Source: Candidatus Competibacteraceae bacterium (GTDB taxonomy: Bacteria; Pseudomonadota; Gammaproteobacteria; Competibacterales; Competibacteraceae). Taken from it: a stretch of 33,259 bases of DNA. The stretch is taken from contig JAGRHQ010000016.1 in the NCBI GenBank assembly GCA_020444905.1, positions 1 to 33,259 of the forward strand, in the 5' to 3' direction. Positions 25,589-33,259 of this stretch are shown here, one piece after another. A program made the position numbers and the translations under genes. Position 1 is the first letter of the stretch; every line of letters begins with the position of its first letter. The notes under the pieces are model-generated. The model was not told the DNA's origin and made no database searches. It saw only the letters and a program-made list of their open reading frames with translations.

Positions 25589-27415
25589 ATGACTTTTGAT
25601 GTTCTCTTCGTATTTGGCCTGCTGGCCGTGACCGTCGTTCTGTTTGCCAGCGACCGATTGCGACCGGATATAGTCGCCCTACTGGTCATTTTAGCGTTGA
25701 TTCTCGGCGACATCCTACCTGTCGCTCAAGCCGTCGCCGGTTTTGGCGACCAGTTGGTCCTGCTGATCGCCGGCTTGTTCGTGGTTGGAGAAGGTCTGGT
25801 GCGCACCGGCGTCGCTTATCAAGTGGGACTTTGGCTGACCCGCATGGCCGGGGCCAGCGAAGGCCGGTTGTTGATTCTGCTCATGCTTGCAGTCGCCGGT
25901 CTGGGCGCATTTATGAGTTCCACTGGCGTGGTCGCGATTTTCATTCCAGTAGTGCTCGGCATCACTGCCCGGCTTGGGATCAGCCCCAGCCGACTGATGA
26001 TGCCCATGGCCTTCGCCGCGCTGTTTAGCGGTATGTTAACCCTGATCGCTACGCCACCGAATCTGGTCATTAACGATGCCTTGCGCAGCGCCGGTCTACA
26101 ACCGTTTGGCTTTTTTGACATCACGCCGATTGGCCTGCTGGCGCTGGCGCTGGGCATCTTCTATCTGTGGATAGTTAGCGCTCGCCTTTTGCCCGCTGAT
26201 CCCCTCAGGAGCGGAACAGTGGGCCGACGACAAACCCTGGTGGAGCTGGCCGAGAACTACAATTTGATGGGCAAACTCCATCGATTACGTTTCGATCCGG
26301 GTTCGCCCTTGATCGGCCAAACAGTTTCCGGGGCGCAATTACGCACCCGTTACGGCATCACGGTGGTCGGCATTGGCCATTCGGAGCGCGCCACGGAAAC
26401 CGTATCGCCCGCGTTGGCCAATACCGAATTTCATCCCGCCGATGCGCTCTACGTCGTCGGTGAGGACGAAGCGATTGCAACCCTGTGCGCGAATGAACAC
26501 CTGGGCCGATTGCTAATCCAGGAAAGTCAGCAACGCAGCCTGGTTCAGGAATTGGGCATGGTCGAGGTCATGTTGCCGCCCGATTCCGAATTAATCGGGC
26601 AAACCCTGCGCCAGGCGGCGTTCCGCACCCATCACGGCTTGAGCGTCCTGGGCATTCGCCGCAATCGCCAGCCCCTGCCGGGCAATCTGATCGAGGAAAA
26701 ACTGGCGTTTGGCGACACCCTGCTCATTGCTGGCGCCTGGAAGCAAATCAGCCTGTTGCAAAGCGACCATAAGCATTTCCTGGTGCTCAATCTGCCTGCA
26801 GAACTCAGCGACGTTGCTCCTGCGTATCGACAGGCCCCATTTGCTTTGGTCATCCTTCTGACCATGGTCGCGCTCATGACCTTTGGCATCGTGCCCAATG
26901 TAGCGGCGGTTCTGCTGGCGGCCTTGGCCATGGGCGTCTTCCGTTGCCTGCGCATGGAAGACGCTTACCGTTCTATCAACTGGCCCAGCCTGGTTGTGAT
27001 CGCTGGCATGTTGCCCCTGGCCAGGGCGCTGGAACAAACAGGCGGCGTCATGCTGATCGCCGATGGACTGGTAGCCGGACTGGGCGGGTTCAGCCCGCTG
27101 GTCCTGCTGGCTGGCGTATTCCTGCTCGCCGCACTGGTTGGCATGTTCATTTCCAACACCGCCACCGCCGTGCTGGTCGCGCCAATCGCGATCGTCGCCG
27201 CTCAAAAAGTCGGCGTCTCTCCTTATCCTTTCGCCATGACCGTCGCCATCGCCGCCTCAGCGGCGTTCGTCACTCCCGTATCCTCACCGGTCAATACCCT
27301 GGTGCTGGCGCCGGGTGGTTATCGATTCAACGACTTCGTGCGGGTTGGATTACCGTTGTTATTAGCGATCATGGCGCTTACCTTGATTATGACGCCGCTT
27401 CTGCTGCCGTTCTAA
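25589..27415 (+). CDS. SLC13/DASS-family anion transporter with two RCK_C domains
   Basis: This 608-residue protein has two transmembrane halves (about 1-205 and 415-608) around a soluble region (about 210-400) with two RCK_C (TrkA-C) repeats, FDPGSPLIGQTVSGAQLRT and LPPDSELIGQTLRQAAFRT. The membrane halves carry the DASS hairpin motifs STGVVAIFIPV, ATPPNLVIN and SNTATAVLVAP, then the second-half motif TPVSSPVNTLV. Transporters of this layout move sulfate, dicarboxylates or other anions. The ATG at 25589 follows AAAGGA by about 12 bases. Its last 29 bases overlap the end of the convergent GGDEF-EAL gene. Confidence 0.92.
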   Translation: MTFDVLFVFGLLAVTVVLFASDRLRPDIVALLVILALILGDILPVAQAVAGFGDQLVLLIAGLFVVGEGLVRTGVAYQVGLWLTRMAGASEGRLLILLMLAVAGLGAFMSSTGVVAIFIPVVLGITARLGISPSRLMMPMAFAALFSGMLTLIATPPNLVINDALRSAGLQPFGFFDITPIGLLALALGIFYLWIVSARLLPADPLRSGTVGRRQTLVELAENYNLMGKLHRLRFDPGSPLIGQTVSGAQLRTRYGITVVGIGHSERATETVSPALANTEFHPADALYVVGEDEAIATLCANEHLGRLLIQESQQRSLVQELGMVEVMLPPDSELIGQTLRQAAFRTHHGLSVLGIRRNRQPLPGNLIEEKLAFGDTLLIAGAWKQISLLQSDHKHFLVLNLPAELSDVAPAYRQAPFALVILLTMVALMTFGIVPNVAAVLLAALAMGVFRCLRMEDAYRSINWPSLVVIAGMLPLARALEQTGGVMLIADGLVAGLGGFSPLVLLAGVFLLAALVGMFISNTATAVLVAPIAIVAAQKVGVSPYPFAMTVAIAASAAFVTPVSSPVNTLVLAPGGYRFNDFVRVGLPLLLAIMALTLIMTPLLLPF

Positions 27416-29840
27416 GGCGGTTCTGTATCAGTAGTTCCCGGAACTCGGCCAATGGCATGGGCCGACCAAAGTAATAACCCTGGCCCTCATCACAACCGTG
27501 CGCTTGCAGGAACGCCTGTTGTTCAGGCGTTTCCACTCCTTCAGCCACCACTTCCAACTCCAGCCCATGCGCCAAGGTGACAATGGCGTCTACAATAGCC
27601 ACGCTGCTGGTGTTTTCCGGGAGATCCTTCACGAAGGCGCGATCAATCTTAAGTACGTTCACAGGAAACTGCTGCAAATAACTGAGCGATGAGTAGCCCG
27701 TGCCAAAGTCGTCAATAGCAATACGCACACCCATTGCCTTGAAGGCGTGCAAGACCGCCATATTCTCCTCGTTGTTATGCATCAGGATTCCCTCAGTCAA
27801 CTCTAGTTCCAGGCAAGCGGGATCAAAACCGCTCGTCGTTAACGCCTCGCGAACCCGATCCTTCAAATCCGTTTGGCGGAACTGACGACCCGAGAGATTG
27901 ACCGCAATACGCAATCCAGGAAAACCATCTTTATGCAACTGTATAATTTCATTAACGGCAACTCGTAATATCCATTCACCTATGGGCAGCACCAACCCAT
28001 TTTCCTCGGCAATCGGAATAAATCGGACCGGCGAAACCAGACCCATATCCGGATGATTCCAACGAATCAAGGCTTCAGCGCCCGTGATGGCGCTGGTGCG
28101 AAAATCCCATTTCGGTTGATAATACAGCTCCAGTTGACGCCGATTCATTGCGTGTCTTAAATCAGTTTCAAGGTTTAACCGTTCCCGCGACAGCGTCGTC
28201 CCGCCAGACAGGTAGAATTGGTAGTTGTTCCTTCCCATATCCTTGGCTCGATACAAAGCAATATCGGCATTTTTAAGCAACGATTCACTCGTGCAGCCAT
28301 CGCGCGGATACAGACTGATCCCGATGCTGCAAGTGATGCTCAGTTCACGTCCATCCAAACGGAAGGGTTGAATCATGGCGTCCAACATACGTTGCGCGGC
28401 TCGCGTTGCGTCATCATTATTGGTTAGATCAGGCAATAAAATAGCGAATTCATCACCGCCTTGCCGAGAAATAGTATCGCATTGACGAATGCTCCGTTGT
28501 AATCGAGTTGCAACTTCATTTAACAATCGATCGCCAATTTTGTGGCCTAGCGCATCATTGATCAATTTGAAACGATCAAGATCCACTAGCAGCATTCCAA
28601 CCAAATTATGTTCGCGTCCAGCGCGCAACAGCGCCTGTTGCAGGCGATCATTTAGCAAGGTGCGGTTGGGCAATCCGGTCAGGGCGTCGTAATAAGCCAG
28701 GTGCTTAATATGCTCAGCCGCCTGCCGACGTTCCGTAATGTCCTGGATGACAGTCACAAAGTGATCCACCATGCCATTCGCCTGACGTACGCAACGGGTA
28801 GACACGCTGGCGTACAGCAACGCGCCATCCTGACGAATGAAGCGTTTGTCGAGCGAGTAACCTTCGATGCGGCGACTAAGAACCCGTTTAAGTTGGATCT
28901 CCTCAGCGGATTGATCATCGGGATGAGTCATTTCCGCCCAGGTCATGCCCAGCAATCGCGACCGCCGGTAGCCTAGCATCTCGCAAGTTCGGTCATTGAC
29001 TTCCCACCAACGTTTGTCAGGACCAATCAGAGCAATGCCGATCAGCGGTAATTCGAAATAATTACGGAAACGGGCCTCGCTAGCGCGCAGGGTTTCTTCG
29101 GTCTTCTTGAGATCGGCGATATCGATGCTGGCGCCCAGATGGCCCGTGATCCGACCTGCGCGATCACGCATCGGTCTGGCGCGGGTTTTTAGCCAGGTTT
29201 CCCGGCCCGAAGGCGTCCGAAATCGGTACTGCGTGGCAACTTCGTTACCTTGTTCATTGGCGTTTTTCCAAATTTGCAACGCTTGTTCACGATCATCAGC
29301 ATGCAGCGCTTGTGTCCAGCCCAAACCCATTGCCTGCTCAGCGGTTAAACCTGCCAGCCAACACCAGTAATTATTGACGTAACGACATTCACCATGCGTA
29401 TCATTAATAAATACTCCTACAGGAAGTTGCTGCGTCAGTTTCCGAAAACGTTGTTCGCTCTCACGTAGTGCTTCCGTAATATTTTGTTGGCGTTTCAACT
29501 CTGCTTCCAATTGTTGTTGACGGTCATCCAACACAACAATTCGCGCTTGTTGCCGTTCCCGCTCTTTCTGGCTACGGCGATCCCGAATAATCAGGAAAGC
29601 GATGATGCTGATCGCCGCCAAACCTAGCAATATCAGTACAAAAACACTTAAGATAGAGAGTTGAAAGTATTCGGTCACGCTCTCTGTGGTTGTAGACGCC
29701 GCCAAGACCTCTGCTGCAATGAAGAAAGTCGTAAATCCGCCCACACTCATTAGTTGAGCCACGAAACCTGGCAATCGGAGCAATCGGCGCCACTTCTTAC
29801 CGATACCGTCAGCCGTTTTACCTGCACCCTTTCGATTCAT
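27387..29840 (-). CDS. Membrane-anchored PAS-PAS-GGDEF-EAL cyclic-di-GMP protein
   Basis: This 817-residue protein has two hydrophobic segments (about 25-48 and 63-86) and a coiled coil. Two PAS domains follow (about 130-250 and 258-375), then GGDEF (RQGGDEFAILL, near 460) and EAL (GAEALIRW near 588). The GGDEF site is intact and preceded by an I-site, RQCD. The EAL catalytic set is complete: EAL, NLSG, ELTE, DDFGTGYSSLSYL, KIDRAFV, EGVET and GQGYYFGRP. It may therefore synthesise and degrade cyclic-di-GMP, with sensing by the PAS domains. Unlike the first GGDEF-EAL protein here it has no large periplasmic sensor. Its 3' end overlaps the SLC13 transporter gene tail to tail. Confidence 0.95.
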   Translation of the reverse strand: MNRKGAGKTADGIGKKWRRLLRLPGFVAQLMSVGGFTTFFIAAEVLAASTTTESVTEYFQLSILSVFVLILLGLAAISIIAFLIIRDRRSQKERERQQARIVVLDDRQQQLEAELKRQQNITEALRESEQRFRKLTQQLPVGVFINDTHGECRYVNNYWCWLAGLTAEQAMGLGWTQALHADDREQALQIWKNANEQGNEVATQYRFRTPSGRETWLKTRARPMRDRAGRITGHLGASIDIADLKKTEETLRASEARFRNYFELPLIGIALIGPDKRWWEVNDRTCEMLGYRRSRLLGMTWAEMTHPDDQSAEEIQLKRVLSRRIEGYSLDKRFIRQDGALLYASVSTRCVRQANGMVDHFVTVIQDITERRQAAEHIKHLAYYDALTGLPNRTLLNDRLQQALLRAGREHNLVGMLLVDLDRFKLINDALGHKIGDRLLNEVATRLQRSIRQCDTISRQGGDEFAILLPDLTNNDDATRAAQRMLDAMIQPFRLDGRELSITCSIGISLYPRDGCTSESLLKNADIALYRAKDMGRNNYQFYLSGGTTLSRERLNLETDLRHAMNRRQLELYYQPKWDFRTSAITGAEALIRWNHPDMGLVSPVRFIPIAEENGLVLPIGEWILRVAVNEIIQLHKDGFPGLRIAVNLSGRQFRQTDLKDRVREALTTSGFDPACLELELTEGILMHNNEENMAVLHAFKAMGVRIAIDDFGTGYSSLSYLQQFPVNVLKIDRAFVKDLPENTSSVAIVDAIVTLAHGLELEVVAEGVETPEQQAFLQAHGCDEGQGYYFGRPMPLAEFRELLIQNRLRTAAEAAS

Positions 29841-30278
29841 CGCCTCAACTCTTTACGCGACCAGATTCAACAAGACATTGTCGTTATCCTCTAGTCCCTT
29901 TCGGGGACCACAGGAAAGCGTAGGCAGGAAATCCAGATTCGTCCAACCCCTTAACTAATCGAGCGTGTGCGAATCACTTTGACTCTTCGAGGGTTTTTGT
30001 GGAGCAACCTAACCCGCGAGCTGACTATAAAACTAACCAATTGATCTTGAAAGAGGTATGGCTCACTTGGCGGGCTGATCTTCGGTGACACGGGCCGATT
30101 CCACAGAAACCCTCGAAGAACCTCGACATTTTTGTCGAGCGCAACGCCATTTGTCGACTCTCCTTTAGGTTGTTCGCAATAACTTATTAATTTAAGGCAA
30201 ATTCCTTGATGGCATGGTGGCTGCAATGCCATCTGACATAAACCTTTTTCATTTGCCATTTTTCCGAGGAATCTTGCG
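29841..30278. promoter_or_regulatory. Intergenic region between divergent genes, with structured repeats
   Basis: This 438-base region separates the GGDEF-EAL gene (minus) from the DUF2202 gene (plus) and must carry both promoters. It holds a long inverted repeat (29984-30119), a perfect hairpin CTCGACA-TTTT-TGTCGAG (30122-30139) and a small GTCCC/GGGAC hairpin (29894-29908). I found no convincing open reading frame. GAGGA before 30279 is the ribosome site of the DUF2202 gene. Confidence 0.5.
29984..30119. repeat. Inverted repeat with 20-bp arms
   Basis: Arms TCTTCGAGGGTTTTTGTGGA (29984-30003) and TCCACAGAAACCCTCGAAGA (30100-30119) are reverse complements with one mismatch, enclosing 96 bases. 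The size is that of a small mobile repeat unit (MITE-like) or a long regulatory hairpin. No target-site duplication is obvious at its edges. Confidence 0.7.
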
Positions 30279-30998
30279 ATGAACCTGAATCGTACCCTGT
30301 TGACGACCGCCCTGTTAACCGCCCTAGCGACGACCTCTGTTTTCGCCGCGCATGGACCCAGTCAAAGTGGTACTAACGATCCTGGAACCTGCGTGAATTG
30401 CGTCGCTACCCCGGTGGATGAGCAGGAGGCGGCAACCCTGACCTTCATGCGGGAGGAAGAGAAGCTGGCGCGGGATATTTACCGCGAGGCGGCGGCGCTC
30501 TGGACATCTTCCTTGTTCGCCAATATCGCTAATTCCGAACAGCAACACATGGATGCCGTTCTGAAAATGCTGAGCAAATATGGTTTGCCCGATCCGGTAG
30601 CTACGGCAGGGGATTTGCCAGGCTGGTTTTCCGATCCGGAATTGCAACAGCTTTATGATGATCTGGCGAAACAGAGCGCGAATTCCCTGATGGACGCTCT
30701 CCTGGCAGGCGCGCTGATTGAGGAAGTCGATATTGAAGACAATCAGAATGCCTTGGATGCGACCGATAATTTGGATTTGCAACAATTGTATGGCAACCTG
30801 TTGCGCGGCTCACGCAACCACCTGCGCGCCTTTGTAGGGGAAATCGAACGTTTGGGTGTGGTTTATGAGGCGCAGCATCTTGAGCAGGAGGAAGTAGATA
30901 CAATCGTCAACAGTCCTGTGGAGCGGGGTGGTAGCGGCAATAGAGGCGACAGTGGTGGTAACGACGATAATGGTGGTAACAGCGGATCGCGTCGTTGA
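30279..30998 (+). CDS. Secreted DUF2202 ferritin-like protein
   Basis: This 239-residue protein has a signal peptide (MNLNRTLLTTALLTALATTSVFA), so it is periplasmic or secreted. The core matches DUF2202, a ferritin-like four-helix fold: EEEKLARDIYREAA (59-72), then ANSEQQHMDAVLKML (84-98), with Glu and His residues placed to bind metal, and later GSRNHLRAF. A CVNC pair (C38, C41) lies between the signal peptide and the helical domain. The C terminus is a low-complexity Gly/Asn/Asp/Ser/Arg tail (GGSGNRGDSGGNDDNGGN...). Function is not established for the family; metal handling is a reasonable guess. It is convergent with the NtrC-type regulator gene. Confidence 0.85.
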   Translation: MNLNRTLLTTALLTALATTSVFAAHGPSQSGTNDPGTCVNCVATPVDEQEAATLTFMREEEKLARDIYREAAALWTSSLFANIANSEQQHMDAVLKMLSKYGLPDPVATAGDLPGWFSDPELQQLYDDLAKQSANSLMDALLAGALIEEVDIEDNQNALDATDNLDLQQLYGNLLRGSRNHLRAFVGEIERLGVVYEAQHLEQEEVDTIVNSPVERGGSGNRGDSGGNDDNGGNSGSRR

Positions 30999-31023
30999 AT
31001 TCAGCCTTTTGGACTTTGATTAG

Positions 31024-31043
31024 CCCTCGCGTCTCAGCGAGGG
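31024..31043. terminator. Hairpin between convergent genes
   Basis: CCCTCGC (31024-31030) and GCGAGGG (31037-31043) form a perfect 7-bp stem with loop GTCTCA. It lies between the DUF2202 gene and the NtrC-type regulator and includes that gene's stop codon. No T run follows on either strand, so it is a weak bidirectional terminator candidate. Confidence 0.4.
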
Positions 31044-32374
31044 TCGCCGTTCCGCTTCAAGCCATGCTTGGCCATTTTATACCGCAGCACCCGCTCGCTG
31101 ACCCCTAGCGCCTCGGCGGCCTGGGTCTGCACCCAACATGTCCGCTCCAATGCTGCAAGCAACAGCTCTCGCTCCACAATTGCAAGACGTTCCTGTAACA
31201 GTCCCGAGTCATCGGCATCCAGCTGACGCACCTCCGGCGGCAGGTCGAGAGGGCGCAGGACGCTGCTTCTAGCCAGGGTCACGCTACGCTGGATCAAATG
31301 CTCCAGTTCCCGCACGTTGCCCGGCCAGGAATATTTAATCAGCAGGTCCAGCGTTTCCGAGGCCACCTGGATGGGGCGAGGGGCGTAGCGCTCCACGAAC
31401 AGATTCACGAGGGCGGGAATGTCCTCCCGGCGCTGCCGCAGGGGCGGAATCCCGATTTCGAACACGTTGAGGCGGAAGAACAAGTCTTCCCGGAAGGTTC
31501 CCGCTTCTACCATCTTGCGCAGATCGCGATTCGTGGCGGTCACGACCCGCGCATTCACTGCGATCTCCTGTTCACCGCCGACCCGGTTGATGCGCTGCTC
31601 CTGCAAGGCGCGCAACAGCTTGGATTGCAGCGGCGGCGGTAACTCGCCCACCTCATCCAGAAATAGCGTTCCGCCCTGGGCCAGCTCGAACCGGCCCCTC
31701 CGCTGTCGGGCGGCGCCGGTGAACGCGCCGCGTTCATGACCGAACAGTTCGCTCTCAAACAGATGTTCCGGAATAGCGGCGCAGTTGACCTCGATAAATG
31801 GCGCGGTGCTTCGCGGACTCAACACATGCAGCAACCGGGCAATCAACTCTTTGCCCGTGCCAGTCTCCCCGCTGATCAATACGCTCCACGGCGTTTCCGC
31901 CACCCGCCGCGCCAGAGAAAACACCTCGCGCATGGCTGGGCTGTCGCCGATGATAGACAGGGGCAGGGCGGCTTCCTCGACTTCCCGGCGCGCCTCGGCG
32001 GCATCTTCGACCACGGCTAGCTCCTGCTCCAGCCGCTGGATTTTTTCCAGCAGTTGCGCCAAATCGACCGGTTTTTCCAGAAAATCGTCGGCGCCCAGCT
32101 TCATGACCCGCACGGCAGTCTCTACCGCGCCGTAAGCAGTGATCATGATGGCGCGCACCTGCGGGTTGAGCGCCTTCATCTCCGCCAACGCCTGATCTCC
32201 GGTCAGGCCCGGCATCCGGTGGTCCAGCAGCACTAACTGGATCGGCTCCCGGCGAAACAGGCGCAGAGCTTCCCCTCCATCCCCGGCGCTGAATACGCGG
32301 TAGCCGTGCTTTTCCAGAAATCCCTGCAACAGTTCCTGCTGCAAGGGGTCGTCGTCGGTAATCAGGATATTCAT
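31034..32374 (-). CDS. NtrC-family sigma-54-dependent response regulator
   Basis: This 446-residue protein has three domains. The receiver spans 1-120 (acidic TDDDP near 6-10, phospho-acceptor D51 in LLDHRMPG, K101 in FLEKP). The AAA+ domain (about 145-380) has Walker A GETGTGKE, sigma-54 contact loop GAFTGA, Walker B GGTLFLDEVGEL and arginine-finger region FREDLFFRLNVFEI. A Fis-type helix-turn-helix ends it (TQAAEALGVSERVLRYKMAKHG). It should activate sigma-54 promoters after phosphorylation by a sensor kinase not seen here. I chose the ATG at 32374 because MNILITDDDP is the canonical start. The frame extends to 32419 inside the upstream gene. It follows the DUF1850 gene by 14 bases, so it is probably in the TRAP operon and may regulate it. 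Confidence 0.94.
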   Translation of the reverse strand: MNILITDDDPLQQELLQGFLEKHGYRVFSAGDGGEALRLFRREPIQLVLLDHRMPGLTGDQALAEMKALNPQVRAIMITAYGAVETAVRVMKLGADDFLEKPVDLAQLLEKIQRLEQELAVVEDAAEARREVEEAALPLSIIGDSPAMREVFSLARRVAETPWSVLISGETGTGKELIARLLHVLSPRSTAPFIEVNCAAIPEHLFESELFGHERGAFTGAARQRRGRFELAQGGTLFLDEVGELPPPLQSKLLRALQEQRINRVGGEQEIAVNARVVTATNRDLRKMVEAGTFREDLFFRLNVFEIGIPPLRQRREDIPALVNLFVERYAPRPIQVASETLDLLIKYSWPGNVRELEHLIQRSVTLARSSVLRPLDLPPEVRQLDADDSGLLQERLAIVERELLLAALERTCWVQTQAAEALGVSERVLRYKMAKHGLKRNGDPR

Positions 32375-32388
32375 CAGGTTGATTCGGA

Positions 32389-32784
32389 TTAGCGGGAGGG
32401 ATCCATCCGGCAACTCCATAGTTCGACAAACGGATGGCTAGATTGCGGCGGACCGAGCCATTCCCCGAGTGCGTGGCAAGCGGATGCAAAGCACAGTTGG
32501 TAATCGCCGGCTTCAGGCGTACGCGCCAAGCGCAGCGGCTGCAAAGGCGGCAACGCGCGCCGGTAGCGCCAGACGCCGTTGCCCCACACTGCATTCTCGG
32601 GAATTTCCATGCCCGCGCCGCTGCCCTTGACTCGCGCCTGGCCCAGCAACAACCCGTCGGCGGTGACGCGGTAATCCTCTTCCCAGCGAATCTTTTCAAC
32701 CGTGTGATTCCAGGCCAGGGTAAATTCGCGCAGCGGCAACATTGCCCAAACGACGCCGGTCAATCCCAGGCACAAGCCCATCAT
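32389..32784 (-). CDS. DUF1850 protein (TRAP transporter-associated)
   Basis: This 131-residue protein has one N-terminal hydrophobic segment (MMGLCLGLTGVVWAMLPL), so it is probably membrane-anchored and exported. The DUF1850 pattern is clear: LAWNHTVEKIRWEEDYRV, GLLLGQARVKGSGAGME, then WRYRRALPPL and YQLCFASACHALGEWL, with two Cys. The family almost always accompanies TAXI-type TRAP permeases; its function is unknown. The ATG overlaps the stop of the permease gene (ATGA), which indicates translational coupling. Confidence 0.88.
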   Translation of the reverse strand: MMGLCLGLTGVVWAMLPLREFTLAWNHTVEKIRWEEDYRVTADGLLLGQARVKGSGAGMEIPENAVWGNGVWRYRRALPPLQPLRLARTPEAGDYQLCFASACHALGEWLGPPQSSHPFVELWSCRMDPSR

Positions 32785-33259
32785 GTCGCGGGAATCTCAA
32801 CCGGCCGGGTGCGCCAGAGATGGAGGCCAATCGCCAGAAGCGCGAGCGCGAAGCCGACTTCATCAGTGATCGGCAGCGCCAGAATCAGCGCGGCCCCCGC
32901 GCCAAATGCCAACAGGCGTTCCCACCAGGTCAACGATGCGCGCAGATGACCGATTGACGCCATGCCCCACAGGCCAATCGCCAGCGTCGCTTTGCCCACG
33001 CTGTAAGCAATCGCCAACCCGCCGCTGTCCTGCAACATCAACGCTGGCGCATACACGGCCATGAAGGGTACGACGAACCCGGCTATGGCGATGCGCACCG
33101 CCCACAGACTGATTTCCAGACCCCGCTCCCCGGCAATCGGCGCGGCGGCGAAACAGGCCAGCGCCACCGGCGGCGTCAGGTCCGCTAGAATCCCGAAATA
33201 GAAGACGAACATGTGGGACACCAGCAACGGTACGCCCAGCTCCAGCAGCGCTGGCGCGG
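32781..33259 (-). CDS. TRAP transporter fused permease (4TM/12TM type), C-terminal part only
   Basis: The frame is open to the window edge, so the start lies beyond 33259. About 159 residues are visible. The motif LGVPLLVSHMFVFYFGILA followed by DLTPPVALACFAAAPIAG is diagnostic of fused TRAP permeases of the TAXI class. Several further membrane helices follow, and the protein ends RTRPVEIPAT. It should import an organic anion with a periplasmic TAXI binding protein encoded outside the window. It is co-transcribed with the DUF1850 and NtrC-type genes. Confidence 0.9.
   Translation of the reverse strand, partial: APALLELGVPLLVSHMFVFYFGILADLTPPVALACFAAAPIAGERGLEISLWAVRIAIAGFVVPFMAVYAPALMLQDSGGLAIAYSVGKATLAIGLWGMASIGHLRASLTWWERLLAFGAGAALILALPITDEVGFALALLAIGLHLWRTRPVEIPAT

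Noticed and set aside
31755..32699. Minus-strand open frame of 314 codons
   Set aside because: It is an out-of-frame shadow of the NtrC-type regulator and DUF1850 genes. The true frames carry all family motifs.

Overview
The window looks like DNA from a high-GC gammaproteobacterium. The evidence is the gene families (NtrC-type sigma-54 activator, MipA/OmpV porin-like protein, TRAP permease with DUF1850, GGDEF/EAL sensors, DUF2202) and the codon style. Acetoacetyl-CoA synthetase and an intracellular GH13 enzyme suggest use of storage polymers, as in glycogen/polyhydroxyalkanoate-accumulating lineages such as Competibacteraceae. That placement is only an inference.

Region 1 (1-7350) is the end of a biosynthetic cluster. 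It holds the last module of a cysteine-specific NRPS (A domain interrupted by a methyltransferase, then carrier and thioesterase), an overlapping ABC1/UbiB-type kinase, a stand-alone condensation-like acyltransferase, and a convergent Sfp-type phosphopantetheinyl transferase. The A-domain specificity residues read DLYNLSLIWK, the cysteine code of pyochelin/yersiniabactin-type synthetases. A G/C-rich inverted repeat separates the last two genes.

Region 2 (7635-12167) pairs a periplasmic Leu-binding-protein-like gene with a membrane PAS-PAS-GGDEF-EAL protein.

Region 3 (12400-17467) is a rearranged zone. It contains a NarL-type histidine kinase/regulator pair reduced to pseudogenes, a receiver-like protein without the phospho-acceptor, and the 3' end of an RsbT-like kinase. 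Next comes a plasmid-type RepA gene with a complete iteron origin: six identical 18-bp iterons, five perfect DnaA boxes, AT-rich DNA and other direct repeats. Then follow an RsbX-like phosphatase and an RsbU_N-HisKA protein that has lost its ATPase domain. The replicon therefore lies inside what looks like a broken stressosome operon. Either a plasmid integrated here, or the whole contig is a large plasmid/chromid.

Region 4 (17593-27415) is metabolic and transport: acetoacetyl-CoA synthetase, a three-gene run of tiny overlapping ORFs, a CBM-GH13 amylase, an APC (KimA-like) permease, a MipA/OmpV protein and an SLC13/RCK transporter.

Region 5 (27387-33259) holds a second PAS-PAS-GGDEF-EAL protein that overlaps the SLC13 gene tail to tail, a secreted DUF2202 ferritin-like protein preceded by a long inverted repeat, and a minus-strand operon of TRAP permease (cut by the window edge), DUF1850 protein and NtrC-type regulator. 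I recognised no rRNA, tRNA, CRISPR array or transposase gene.
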